Assembly (NCBI GenBank): GCA_030549775.1 | Contig: CM060177.1 | Location: 54,562,638-54,626,637 of the forward strand | Source of the DNA: Tamarix chinensis | Lineage: Eukaryota; Streptophyta; Magnoliopsida; Caryophyllales; Tamaricaceae | Direction: 5' to 3' | Length of the DNA stretch: 64,000 nucleotides | Shown here: one piece after another, positions 10,695-22,985 of the stretch | Position numbering within the stretch: position 1 is the first letter of the stretch | Layout: each line of letters begins with the position of its first letter | Made by a program: the position numbers and the translations under genes | Notes under the pieces: generated by a model | What the model saw: the letters and a program-made list of their open reading frames with translations, nothing else | Databases searched by the model: none | Told to the model about the DNA's origin: nothing

Positions 10695-12366
10695 TCATGC
10701 CTCCAAGATTGGTGGCAGTCGCTGCAATGGCTGCTTCCCCTGGAGCTCCGTCTTCTTCTTCTTGAAAGCCTGGCGCCATGTATTAGCTTCTAAAACAAGA
10801 GCAAGAAAACCCAACGCAACCAGCACACCGATGTATGCATCCTTCCATTTTGGGTCAGGCCTCATAATAGAGAACCCTTTGAACACATTAATAACACCGA
10901 GGATTAATGTCGTGTAGCCAATAGTATGATGATATATGTTCCAGTAAAACCTGTACTTGTGATCCGTGTCCGGCCTTATCAATATAGCACCCGCCTACGG
11001 GAAAAAAGGCACACACGTTACGACTCACAGACGTTGGGTACAGGATTTTTCTTTTTCCAAGTACTGTTAGCTTGCTTTGATGTATGTATGTATAGGCAGG
11101 TATTATTAATTATAGAACGTAAGCATATATAACAAAACTTTGGGGTGTTTTTTCATTCACAAGTTTCAAATACATATACACAGCCACATACATGATATTA
11201 AGTCCAACTTGAAAAGATAATCACACAATCGAATTCAACCTTATTTCTACAATATTAACTTCAACCGTAATTGCCTACACAATTGAATATAATATTTGAA
11301 TAAATTAAATACAATATTTGAATATGGTATTGTCTTTAAACTTGCATGCCGCTGTGGTGTTACCTGGACAGTTGCAAAACAGAAGAGGGAGATGCCAATG
11401 CATCTGTGAGTACTGTACTGTAAACCATGTGTGGTATTGCCTAGTTGAATTCCGGTGAGGAAGCCCGAAACAGCTAATGAATACGCCGTGAGTTGGCCGT
11501 AAGCATGGATATAGAACCACGTTGGGTCCAAGAATCTTAAGTATCTTGCGACAATTACCAATAGTACCATCATGGTACCCCAGCTGACCGTGTTTAAAAC
11601 AGCATGAACCTGCACATAAAAAAAATAAAAAAATAAAAAAATAAAAACATGAAGCTCATGAACTGGGAACTTACACGTACCAACATGATTTAATAATTAA
11701 GGTTTAGAATCCTTTTTCTATCACCAGTAGTACACTTACTGCTATCTTCCTGGCTTTAGGAACTAAAGCAGCTCTAGAAGATTCAGTCTCAGTTGATAGA
11801 ACGCCAGAAAGAAGATTCAAAGTCGCCATAGACTTTAGATTACACCCAGTAGTAGTAGGATGCATTAATTCGGGTGTATTCCCACTCATTGCACCATCCT
11901 GCCAGACATGATTAACACTAGTCGTATTCTTTATTCCCCTTATCGTAGCAAAGATCACAATCTCTCTGTTCTCATAAACACAAGATAGCTCCGTCACTTT
12001 GAAGCTACTTAGCTTCCCTTGCCCCAAAGAAGTATCGCATGAGGTGTTTGGCGCTGTGTAGACGGTCATCGATCCGTCTGTTTTCGGGTACGCGATGATG
12101 GATTGACACCCAACCATCCTTCTATCAATTGGGGCTATGGCCCATGATACCCATTTTCGCGTTGGGAGGTTGGTGTGCTGGTGGGCGACTAGGAGGGTTG
12201 TGGTGGATGGAATGTATGTCCAGTGCAGATACGAGCTTAGGTCTGGCAGGTATGTGCACGCGGTGTGGTTTCTGGTGGGGGAAGAGAAGGTGTATGTTTT
12301 GCAGGTTTGGGCATGAGCGGTTGTTAGAGAAAATAGAACTAGTGAGACGAAATTTAATTTTTCCAT
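10695..12366 (-). CDS. Cytochrome b561 and DOMON domain-containing protein (3 exons, intact)
   Basis: The spliced model is exon 1 12,366-11,740, exon 2 11,609-11,364 and exon 3 10,994-10,695, all phase 0, giving 390 residues. Donors GTAAGT and GTAACA and acceptors GTGCAG and CCGTAG fit plant splicing. Residues 1-20 (MEKLNF...AHAQ) are a signal peptide. Residues about 45-188 form a DOMON domain (YLHWTY, WVSWAI, M84 in RRMVGCQ, VNHVWQ with H153, LMHP with H169). From V210 follows a five- to six-helix cytochrome b561 core with the four haem histidines in VHAVLN (H211), WFYIHAYGQ (H244), STHRCIG (H277) and YWNIYHH (H313/H314). Family members are transmembrane ascorbate-dependent electron carriers of the plasma membrane, with DOMON facing the apoplast. 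The length fits the family (about 390-400). No break is seen, so it is likely functional. Substrate and expression cannot be read here. Confidence 0.95.
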
Positions 12367-12819
12367 CGTTGAATTTTGGAGGTTAAGTAGAACTCAGAGT
12401 TTTGCCTGGCCCCTTACCATGGAGGTTAGAACTAATGAGCGAGAACGAATTTTTGTTTAGAATGAACAAAACAGAACAGAGGATGTTAGCAGAAACTAGC
12501 CGGGCTCACAATTGTTCTTGCTTTACAATGCTTAGGACTTCAAAGTAGTAATTATTTGGGCATCAATTCCCAAATCTGAATGCTCCTTTTTCAATGCAAT
12601 ATAAGATCTTTCTGCTGTTTGTATGCATGAAAACAAAGGGCTATGAAAACGTGATGAATTCATAAAAAGGTGGAATATGGTAGAAAATGAAGACATTTCC
12701 CTAATATATATTATAAAAGTTTAGGATCTCAAATGCTTGGCTAGTCTTATATTTAGTATAGGCCTGACAAGACTAGAACTAATTTATAAAATAATTTTTG
12801 AGATTAATGAAACTAACTT

Positions 12820-12840
12820 ATATATATATATATATATATA
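12820..12840. repeat. (TA)n microsatellite
   Basis: An uninterrupted TA dinucleotide run of about 20 bases. Similar short TA runs occur at 28,011-28,034, 30,230-30,248, 30,316-30,338 and 49,613-49,632. Confidence 0.95.
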
Positions 12841-14030
12841 ATTCTATTAAGTAATTGTTATTATCTTTTAAGTTATTTTTTGAAAAAATATATATTTTAA
12901 ATATTTTATAATTTATAAATTTTCAAATATCTTAAAATTTTTTAGTTTCGTCGAAAGTATAAATGTTACCGGACAGCAGGTAACGATACCACTAGAAAAT
13001 GGGTGAAAATTGTAGACTTCCACCGACATGACCGAATTTATTTTCTTAGATGCCACAGCATTAACGAAAGCTATCTAAAATGATAAGAGCAGGATTACGT
13101 AGCGCCCGAACCTACGACGAACGACTAATATAACATGCCCGCCGCTTCGCGACTTTTGTTGCATTCATCGGGCTGACATAATAGCACCCTATAAGTTTAG
13201 TCGTATGATTGTAGCCCTTTTCATAGAACAATGAACTTAAATACAGTAGAAATAGTTACTATGAATGGTTGGTAGTATGCCTTGATTGAACGGCCGACCC
13301 CGGGTTCCATTGTTACCCATGGACATTAAAGGTTCTTTCTTTTTCCTTCACTTTAAATAGGGATGTGAATTTGTGGGATTTAGTCGGACTCGTTTATAAT
13401 ATTTAGAATCAAGTCCCTCAAGTCAAAAAATTTACGTACAAATCCAACAGAATCCAAATGGATTTAACTACTTTTTATAAAAAAGTAGATAATTTATGTA
13501 ATTACTAATATATTTATATTTTGTATAACCTAATATGAGTTTTTTCTTAAAAATAATTCTCTAGTAAAGGGATGAATATTTTAAAATAATTACTTGAACT
13601 TTCAAAAAAAATATTTTAATACTTTCAAAATAATATGTCTGATAGATTATTTTTGATCTAAATACAAATAAATAAGTTTGAAGAATAAACTAGGAGTCCA
13701 AATAAGACTAAAAAAATAGGTAAATATATAATTAGTATGTATATATAAATTTATGTATGCACGCATGTATGTATGAGTGCATGTGTATATATACACTAAA
13801 TAAGTCCAACGGATCAAGTTAGGGTCAGATTCGGGTAAAGAACTACTGAATCATGACAAACCCATCTAAATATACGTGGAGCCAAACCCAATCCAGACTC
13901 TTCATATACAAAAAATTTAGGCCTAGACCCACTCGAAATGAATCAAATTTAACATATTTACGTTGTGCTTATGTGTAACACTCTTAAATTCATAGCAAAA
14001 TTTTTTTACTTTTAAAGAGTGGTGGTAAAG

Positions 14031-14053
14031 CAAAGTCAAAGTCAAAGTCAAAG
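14031..14053. repeat. (AAAGTC)n hexamer repeat
   Basis: About four tandem copies of AAAGTC lie just before the left edge of the outer LTR. They contain TTGAC-type (W-box core) words on the minus strand, but this is likely a simple repeat. Confidence 0.7.
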
Positions 14054-14935
14054 GTGAAACCATCTCATCGAATATTAAAAAGGTGTAATCTTTACCTACT
14101 TAATGTCAGGTGCTAGTGTAATGCTCCAAAAATTTACTACTAGAAAATTTTAATTTATTAAAAGTTAAGTGGAAACAATAGAGTAAGTTTCGGGAATGCT
14201 ACCATCATACTTAGTACTAGACCAATTTTCTTCTACCATTCTAGTACCAACTGCTAAGGAAAAAAAAAGAAAAAAAAAGAGATGACACATTTTAGATAAA
14301 ACTAAGTTATAAAACTAGAGTTGCGCATTAAATTATATTACAAGAATTAAATCCACTATTATTGGTTATAGAAATAAAGTCATTTATATGAGAAAATATG
14401 TAAGTTTAAAAGATAAACTCAAATACTTCCTAGAAAGTAATTACGGTCTTAACTTGAAAAGAACTTGAATAATACCTGTGGGCTAACCTGAAAGGGACAA
14501 TGCCCATTGAATAGGTAGGGACCCACACAAGGAACCCCTTAGTACTACGATACCGAGTAATCTTTTATATAGAACTAAAAGGTAGGGCCAGCATGCAACA
14601 CATCATTCAAGTATAAGAACAATAACATGCATAATGTATAGAAATAAACACAACAAACATGGGATCAACTCGTACCACAAGAATCATATATCACAAAATC
14701 CATTTTCATAGCATTTTCAGCACTTACCAAGCGAACATCCAAGTGAAGCTCTTATAGTTATAAGTGTTTAACTACACACCATCAACACATACTACCACTC
14801 AACCCATGATTGGCACCAAGGACACAATCATACCAACAACAGATTATAATGGTGATATCAACAGTATCTTGACTTAAGCCATTAATTATATATTTTTCAT
14901 AATCATCTCTTAAATTATATCCACGTGAGTATAGG

Positions 14936-15365
14936 AACCCCACTATTATGGTCAATGGAACCAAAAAACCTAATCTAGGGTAGAACACACTTGGCCACTA
15001 TTATGGCCGGTGGAACAGAAATAACTACTCTAGGATAGAACGCACTGGGCCACTATTATAGCCGATGGAACAATTTCAATAACAAAATGCTCTTGGCCAC
15101 TATTATAGCCAGTGGAACACAAATCATCCTAAACCTTACCCTGACCCACGTGGTGTTACACTATAAGTAATTAGTGTCTTTTCTATGAGTTATTATTGTC
15201 TAAGGTTTGGTAATTGAGCTCGAGATCCTCCATTACTAGAATCGGTGGAATGGAAATACTATTCTAGGGCAGGACTCACACGGCCACTATTATTTGCCCA
15301 TGGAATGGTCTCTAGGGTAGGAATGTTCATAGCCACTATTATTGCAGGCAGAACCAAAATCATCC
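14936..15365 (-). repeat. CCACTATTATRGCCGGTGGAAC subrepeats of the outer LTR
   Basis: At least five copies of a core 'ccactattat(g/a)gcc' followed by GGTGGAAC or a decayed form are spaced by 45-110 bases. They correspond to the better preserved array at 19,868-20,210. Most CpG sites have turned into TG or CA here, as expected of older methylated DNA. Confidence 0.75.
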
Positions 15366-15389
15366 TAAACTTAGGCCCAACTCAATAAC

Positions 15390-18300
15390 TGTAATTCCCC
15401 ATTTCCAAAAAACCCTAATAGTTATAATTGGTAATTATGTGTATTAGTTATAATAATTATTGTAGCGTGTTAGTATTAAAAATATTATTAATATGCATAA
15501 TATTATTATGACTTATTAGTTATAAAATTTCATTAGGCTAAAATATGCTAGAAAGTGCGTATTAAAATTTAAACCTAGGTTGGGTCATAATCGATATTCG
15601 TTTCTTTGAATAAACCTATTCCTATATTTTTACTTGGATACTTTATCCGATTTAGTACCTTAATAAATTTCCCTAGCCTCTTCTATTTTCTTACCTCACC
15701 CTACTCTCCCTCTACCCTGGCACACCACCCTCACGCCATCCTCATACCACACGCCTCCCTACCATGCTTGATTTGCTCTCCTTGTTTTGCTCCACAAATT
15801 CCCTCACGCTACTATCCTTACAATCCCTCCATTTTCTTCATTTTCTATCATGTGTTAACCCTCCCAAACAGCCCATACACTCCATCCTTCTACTAAGCTC
15901 CCTCACGCAAGAAAGAAGCCCCCATTATCACCTCTTAGCTTCACCATTTTTTCCTACAATGCACTCCTCCACTGGCCACATTTTTTTGCCAACTTTCACC
16001 TCCACTGATCCCCCACTCCCTACACCAGCAACTTTTGTCGTTCCTACCCCCTAGTTGCAGCAAGAGCTACTGAAACTCCTTCCCTAGCTGTAGCAAAATT
16101 CCCTGTACCCCAAGCTATGCACAAAATCACTAACCGGCAACTTTCACCAAACATTTTCCTCTTTCTTCACCAACCCTCAACGAAGCCCCTACCTTTGCAC
16201 TAGCAAGAGTTGCCGCTCCTACCCCTCCACCTTTGGTAGTCCCTACCGCAACCCCTCCCTAACCTGCAGCAACATCCACTAAAGCCCAACACACCCACCT
16301 TTGCCCATTTTGGCCGAAGCTCCCCCTTGTGCTACACCATTTTCCATCAAAGCTCCTTCCCCTTCTTGGACCCTTTGTACTACACTTTTTCTTCTCCCTT
16401 TGCAGCACCATTTGCTACTACTCTCCCCTCTTACCACCCTCCACTTTCTTGGCCGAAAGCCTTCCTCATTTGGTGTTAAGTTTTTTATTTTCCTTTTACT
16501 TATTCGACTGATTAGTAGCTGTAAGTTATTTTAGTAATTGTGGATTATTTTGAGGGGGCAACTCACTAAATGTATGATAAATGGAAAATATAGTCAATCG
16601 CTAAATTGTAAAAATTACCTACATGCTAAAATATTATGAATAATTGAATTTTAGCCTTTTCATGACAAATTGCTCATAATAATGATGTTGGTACGAAAAT
16701 GGATAAAATGGTGAAATTAGCATTTTGAGGTACGAACCAGGTAATGCAACGTTGTTATATGTAACTGTTATACTCTATTAAAATGATAAATAATGCATCA
16801 TAGCACATTAGGGTTTTGTGTGTGCAATATGTTAGGGATGATTTGTTATGTTATAATTATGTCATTATTATTGTTATCCTAAAAATTATAAAAATGAGCA
16901 TGTTATTTGATGTAAAAATATTTTTGGTACGAAAGTATGATTAAAATATTTATTATATTAGAAAAATAATTTATATGACATGTATGTATAAAATAATAGG
17001 TTGGACATGATTAGATATACTGATGGAATAATTATTACGGATGAATGCCCTAGGGGCAATTTAGTCAGTTATAGTGTATTATGATATCTATCCTAAAAAG
17101 TATGTATTATCTATTGTTGAGTATGTGAGCATGTATTTTGGATGGATTAAAAGTGCATAATAGGATTTTATGTGCAGAAACACGTATAAGGGCTAAATGG
17201 TCATTTTGTGTATTTGATAATTTAATTACATGAAGAATGATTTATTTATGGTATTTTAACATTTCCATCTCTTATTAATAAATAAAAATGGTTTTAGTAT
17301 TTAAATAGATGATGATCTGGTAATTATTAGTCTTAGAGGCATTTTGGTTATGCTCGGCTTAATGCTCCCAATGTGAATAATTAAGCCTAGGATGGCCATA
17401 GAATATTTTTGATGGTTGATCTTGGTAATGAACTTGTTAATTGGATATCTTGAATAAATATAAAATGAGTAAAAATGGCTAAGTATGGCAACCTGATATA
17501 TGTGATTTGATGTAATGTTTGCGATCATGTCATAAAATATTATTATCTAAAGTGAAATACCTCTTGGGAATGGTTTGCTCTCTGGGATTAGTTACCCTAG
17601 AGGTGAGGTGTTATCCCTCATTATTTTTGGTTCACTTGTGTGCCATTATGCCCCAGTTAAGGCCCTACTCTACTATATAGATGACCCATGTTCTCCATAG
17701 TGGGCATTGATAATTAAGGATTAGGTAACAAAGTTGGAGGATACTGTGTTGCCTTTGTGCACTAGTATGACCAAGCATACCATTGTGTCCTTAGGTTCTC
17801 GAGTGCAGGTATTATGTTGCCTTCGTGCACCAATATGACTGAATGTGCCTTAGTGTTCCTAAGTAAATTATATCCCGCTGAGTAATATAAATAATAAAGA
17901 AATACTTCTTGATGGCTTTGGTATGTATAGTTGGATTCGATTGTTGCCTTAGAGCCCTCCCTTGGGTTTTGGTATATATTGGATTAACGGTTTGGTAGTT
18001 ACCTCAATACTCTACTATATTAATTGGAATTGATTTGATTAGTAGGTTTTAGGCATGGATTTTGTTATGGTTATTGTGTACCTTGAAATGACGTGGCTTG
18101 GTTAAGCATGGTTGATTGTTGAGCATGAGACTCTAATGGCATATATTTAGATGTATTTATTGATCCATGATTTATTATTTATTATTATGGCATATGCTTA
18201 TATTTGAGAATGTTTGGATCATCGCGTGATTATGTGCAACGTGGGTATGCTACCTCTTATGAGGCAGTGTGATTTACTTAGTACCAGGAAGTCATACTAA

Positions 18301-18735
18301 TATTACATTTGCAGATAACTATATGAATGCCATGGAGTGGCATGAAGCTTATAAGAGCGGTCAGGAGAAGTGGAGACCTTGGGAAGAGGTTCCATTGTCA
18401 AAATAGGCATGTGGGTGTAAGAATTAGGGCAAAACGGTGTTGTACCTATGGGTAATAGTTTTAGTTGTATTGGTTTTCCTTTAGACTCTTATACCCCTAG
18501 GTGTATTTTAATTATTGTTGTTGTGTGGAAAATATTTATCCGTAACCATTATTTATGTAATCTCTTTTATTTCCGTTGATTTGTTTTCGGTTTGGTTTGT
18601 TTTAGCATTACCACTTGACATAAGAAAGGTAAGGGAATCAGACTTATGCTAAGTGTGGCGGTAACACCCATTATCTTTGGTAATTAATGCTTCCGTAAAA
18701 CAAAATTTTTAAGGACTAAAAATGGGGGTGTTACA
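15390..18735 (+). mobile_element. Solo LTR 1 (Tekay/Del-like), plus strand, ATAAC/ATAAT duplication
   Basis: It runs from TGTAATTCCCC at 15,390 to GGGGGTGTTACA at 18,735 (3,346 bp). Flanks are ATAAC (15,385-15,389) and ATAAT (18,736-18,740). Its last 130 bases, inverted, match the first 130 of the LTR at 18,975 (CCGCCACACTTAGCATAAGT-type block), so it is the same family in opposite orientation. A pyrimidine-rich zone at 15,690-16,450 corresponds to the purine-rich zones of the minus-strand copies. At 18,350-18,400 lies a block ending 'gaccttgggaagaggttcc'. No genes are present; open frames are low-complexity. Confidence 0.8.
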
Positions 18736-19584
18736 ATAATCTTCCACTTTAAGTGATTAGTATTGTATTCGTGTCTTATTCATGGAATCAAGTACTTTAC
18801 ACACCAAAGGATCACTAAACACATAAACCCTAACATGTACTTCTAGCACATCCCGCACACATTTCTATGCATAGTTAACAATTAATGCACCTCTTGTGTG
18901 ATCATGAAGTTAGCATCATAACGTCATACCATGCATTGTCCTCATTATACTCACCAATTTACTAAAATGCCCTTTGTAACACCCCCAAATTTCACTCCTG
19001 AAAAAAAATTTTTTTGAAAGAATAAAGCGGAAGCTAGGAGCAAATTTGGGAAATGTTACCGCCACATCTAAGACAAGATAAATGTCAACCATCTATCTCA
19101 TGTTAGATGCAAGGCTAAAACATGTCAAACAATTAAATCTGAATTTTAAAGCATAACAGCGTTACGAGAAATTAAAAGTCAATTACAAAATCCTTAAAAA
19201 CTTAAATACAATGCTTGCAACTTCGAAAGGAGAATACAATTAAACAAACAAATCCCGAAGGATAATTATCCGGATCGCCTACTCACTCGAGTCAAGCCTT
19301 CCACCCCAAACAGTATCCGATCTTAAATCTGCACATGAGGTCTGCTCCCCACCATCAGTGGATCATCACAAGACCCATTCAACCAAGGTAGTATCAGTAC
19401 GGGTCCAATACTGAGTAAATTCCACTACCCTATTTTATGGGAGAGACGTAACTATACATCAAGTGCATATTAAATCATAATGTATTATGTTGATACAATA
19501 TTGTGCATACTCAAAACCCACATCATAAGTCCTACCATACACATATAATAACATGCGAAACATATGTAACATCTTAAACCGATA

Positions 19585-19795
19585 AGGGATTCAGATAAAC
19601 CAACCAGACATTTATGGATAATGTTAAACCAACCAACCAGAAATTTTTGGACAACGCCAAACCAAACCAAGCCGAATCGGGCATTTATGGGCAATGCCGA
19701 ACCAAACCAATTGGGCATTTAGCCCCACGGACATTACTTAGGGACATGTCTAGCCCCGAGCATTACTTAGGGACATGCTCAGCCCCGATCGAGTA
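19585..19795. repeat. Short tandem repeats in solo LTR 2
   Basis: Three units of about 45 bases share 'aaccaaaccaa' and 'gcatttatgggcaatgcc' types. They are followed by two units of 'cattacttagggacatg(t/c)'. They are LTR-internal and non-coding. Confidence 0.65.
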
Positions 19796-19867
19796 GACTC
19801 ATTCTTTAGATCTTTGGTAAATATAGTCAATTCACATCATAGTCTTTATCAATTCATGTGAGTGCGG

Positions 19868-20210
19868 GAACCCCACTATTATAGCCGGTGGAACGGTCAT
19901 GAGGGTCATGCCCTGCCACTATTTTAGTCGGTGGACCGGTCATGAGGGTAACATACCCTGCCACTATTATTCGCCGGTGGACCGGTCTGGCCCCGACTCA
20001 CATGATGTTTCACTGTAATTACTTCGTATCTTTCCAATGTCTTATCGTTATTACGTTCGGTTTGTTGAGCACGGAATCCCCCACTATTATAGCCGGTGGA
20101 CCGGTCATGAGGGTAACATACCCTGCCACTATTATTGCCGGTGGACCGGTCATGTAGGGCACCCCGGCCCTAGCCACTATTATTCGCCGGTGGACCGGTC
20201 TGGGTCCGGC
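19868..20210 (-). repeat. Palindromic CCGGTGGACCGG subrepeat array
   Basis: Six copies of 'ccactattat(t)(a/c)gccgg' followed by TGGACCGGTC (or TGGAACGGTC) are organised as two blocks of three: 19,870-20,000 and 20,080-20,210. Each core holds the near-palindrome CCGGTGGACCGG. The higher-order block is about 200 bases. The repeats sit in the body of the LTR, where enhancers or small-RNA targets often lie; any regulatory role is only a guess. Confidence 0.85.
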
Positions 20211-21299
20211 TCAACATCTTTCTCTTTAAGTGATTAGTGTCTTAACATATCTTATTTGAAAGAATTTTACCCTTGACATGCATGGCTAACTATATCCACA
20301 CTTATCCTCCCAAGAGGGCCCGTCCCATATCTCGGGACTCTTGCGCCCCTTATCACACCTCGATATCCATTCCCCTTTACACTTACACATAATGAAAGCC
20401 AACTCTTAAGGGTGTGGGTTGAAGCCCAACACCTTGTGACACCACACTCCACATGCTATCTCCCTCTAGGGTTTTCCCTTGGAAACCCTAATTGGACCTA
20501 TGTGGCCCAACTTCCTCTCAATCGCACTACCATTACTCCATTTATCGTCCCACTCCTCATCTCGTTTAGATCAAATCCCCAAATCATATCGCTTTACCCC
20601 TCGATTCCACATGTGACCGAAAAACCCTAGTTGGCCACTTCAACCCTAGCACCTTTCTTCTCCCACAAGTAACCCCTCTCTTTTTCACCCAATATCTCTT
20701 CTCTCTCAAAACACCCATAATCATTCCTTATAACATAAACTCTCACTCTCACTCTCAACCCGTACTCCACTCTCCCTTAATCATCTTTACTCCCACATTT
20801 TACCGACTAATGCTTTCTCCCAAAACTCTAATCGGGTCCCTTATACACCCTTACACCCACCTACGTATTATTTTTCATCCCAAGTCTCCAAACACTCCAC
20901 GGCTCTCCCTTTAGCTTATTTACACCTTAATACAACTTTTCTCACGTCACGATCATCCCCATGCAAGTTTTATTCCCCCCATGCAAAGTCTCGAAGTTCC
21001 CATGCAAACCCTAAAATTTCCATGCATAGTTCTCATCTCTTATTCATTTTGGTCAACCTCATACCCCCTTTAGCAACTCACTTTCCCATTTATTTCTTTT
21101 GTCCTTTCATCTCTATGTCATAATAATAATTTCCCTAACGTGCATGTCCTAGAAGGTTAAATCATGCCACAACACATCATAATCACCACGTATGATTATC
21201 ACATTCATGTCATGAGAAAACACATACCACGTACCTTAACTCCAAGCTGCGCTACGCGTAAAACACGTTAAGGACAATCAGGTGATACACAACAGGACA

Positions 21300-21301
<2 letters not shown>

Positions 21302-21342
<41 letters not shown>
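21302..21342. repeat. (AT)20 microsatellite
   Basis: A pure AT dinucleotide run of about 40 bases inside solo LTR 2. Confidence 0.97.
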
Positions 21343-21344
<2 letters not shown>

Positions 21345-22559
21345 AAGTATCCAAGGCATGTAAGTCACATAACACGTAGAAACCTTAGCCATATCCTTAC
21401 GAAACACCCATAAGTGGAGGTAAGTAGAAACTTACCTGGATCCGAAGCTAGCTAAGCGAGGTAAGAGGGAGAGATCACTAGCTCGTGGATCCACGAGAAA
21501 TCTTTCCTAGATCCGATAGAAATCGAGAACTAAATTAGACACTATTCTATCAATCAATAACTCACATATTCTAATTAAATAAACACAAACAACACCATGA
21601 TCTTTCTCAGAAAACGTGTCCAGAACTTAGAACTTAAAAGCATAGCTTTATTAAGATTTAAGGTTAAAACTAAATCAAAACAGATTAATACAAATATCAC
21701 TTGGGACATTTCAACTACTTTTATAAATTTAATATTAGCAAAACAACTATACAAATAACCAATTTCATAATCTCACTTAAAATCTAGGGTTTTGGGCCCG
21801 AAAATACGATTCGGTAAAATTCTATAAGTTTAATCAAAGTGAATGTTTAGAAATGCAATTAAACACATTTTATAATATATCAAATAATCAATTGATCAAA
21901 ACCGATAATAGAAATATCCAATTTAGCACAATTAGGGTTTTTGAGCCCGGAACGCAAATCCGATCAACTCTTACCAAAACATATAAATTGACGGTTCGGA
22001 AATGTAATTAAACATATTCTAATGTAATTTATATAGTCAATTGAATTAAATAACCCGATTACCCAAACCAATTTAAACCCGCGGGAGTTTTGACCTAAAA
22101 ATCCAATTTCGGTCAATTACGCACAATTTTCCCAAATCAACACTTCCAATATAAAATTAAATACATTTTAAACGATACTATAAAATCAATTGAGCGGAAC
22201 GGCTCAATTATACGACCCAATTTCATTACACCCAAAATTTGACCTAAGAATCAAATTCCGATAAAACCTGCATAAATTTCTCAAATTGACGGATCCAAAA
22301 TGAAATTGGATACATTTTAAAACATATTGTATAATCAATTTGTTCGAAATCGCAAAAACGGACGGATCCGAAAAATTCGGGCATAACCCAGCCAAAAATC
22401 CTTTTTTTTTCCAAAATCTCAACATAACCATACAATTAACCTATCCACATCATTCTTACAGCACATATATACATAATCAAACAATCAATTTAGCTTTTTA
22501 TAAGCTAATTCATACCCAATTAATCAAAATAAAGGTTAGGGTTTTTCGGAAATTATACC

Positions 22560-22985
22560 AAACGAAAAACCGACAAATCGGGGCAAAGGAAGGCCGGGGA
22601 AGCTTCGTCGGAGGCCAAGGACTGCTCGCCGGTGATCGCCCGAGCTCGCCGGTCACCGGGCGGTAGCGCGAGTTGTGCGGCTCGTTGCTGCTGCGTTTTG
22701 CCGCCACTGCTGCTCCTGCGCGCTGCTGGGCGTGGCTGCTTCGGGTTGCTGTTGCGGCTGCTGGTGGCTGCGACCGAGCTGGCGGTCGTGTCGTGGTGGG
22801 CGGTGGCTGCAGGTTGGAGGCTGACGATCGACGAAGGAGGAGCAGGGAGGAGGAGCTGGGGCGAGGGAAGTCGGCTAGGGTTAGGGTTGCGGGAACAGGA
22901 AGTAGCTCGGGAAAGGCAGAGAAGAGAAAAGGAGAAGAAAAAGAAGGAGTGTTGGGGAAGGGTGCCGACAGGCTGGACCCGCGGG
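22560..22985 (-). other. GC-rich, CpG-rich zone of solo LTR 2
   Basis: This is a sharp GC-rich block in an AT-rich setting with dense CpG and runs such as 'gctgctgcgttttgccgcc'. Open frames on both strands here are low-complexity (Ala/Arg/Gly or Ser/Pro/Ala) and I regard them as by-products of composition. On the LTR's sense strand (minus) it is pyrimidine-rich and follows the U3-like part, so it could be the transcribed leader. The position corresponds to the purine-rich zone of the other minus-strand copies. Confidence 0.5.

Larger units (their letters stand above)
12367..14116. other. Upstream region of the cytochrome b561 gene
   Basis: No other gene is visible. The immediate upstream DNA (12,367-12,600) should hold the 5' untranslated region and core promoter. 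No canonical TATA box stands out; the nearest candidate is TTATAT on the minus strand near 12,600. A short CpG-rich patch lies at 13,099-13,175 ('cgaacctacgacgaacgac', 'cccgccgcttcgcgac') in otherwise AT-rich DNA. The part from 13,340 is AT-rich with no recognisable element. Confidence 0.4.

Noticed and set aside
11704..11739. Extension of exon 1 to the stop at 11,704
   Set aside because: The donor GTAAGT at 11,739 joins in phase to the conserved VHAVLN exon; reading through would lose the haem domain.
12129..12386. 85-codon plus-strand frame opposite the cytochrome b561 gene
   Set aside because: Antisense shadow of exon 1, which has strong domain evidence on the minus strand.
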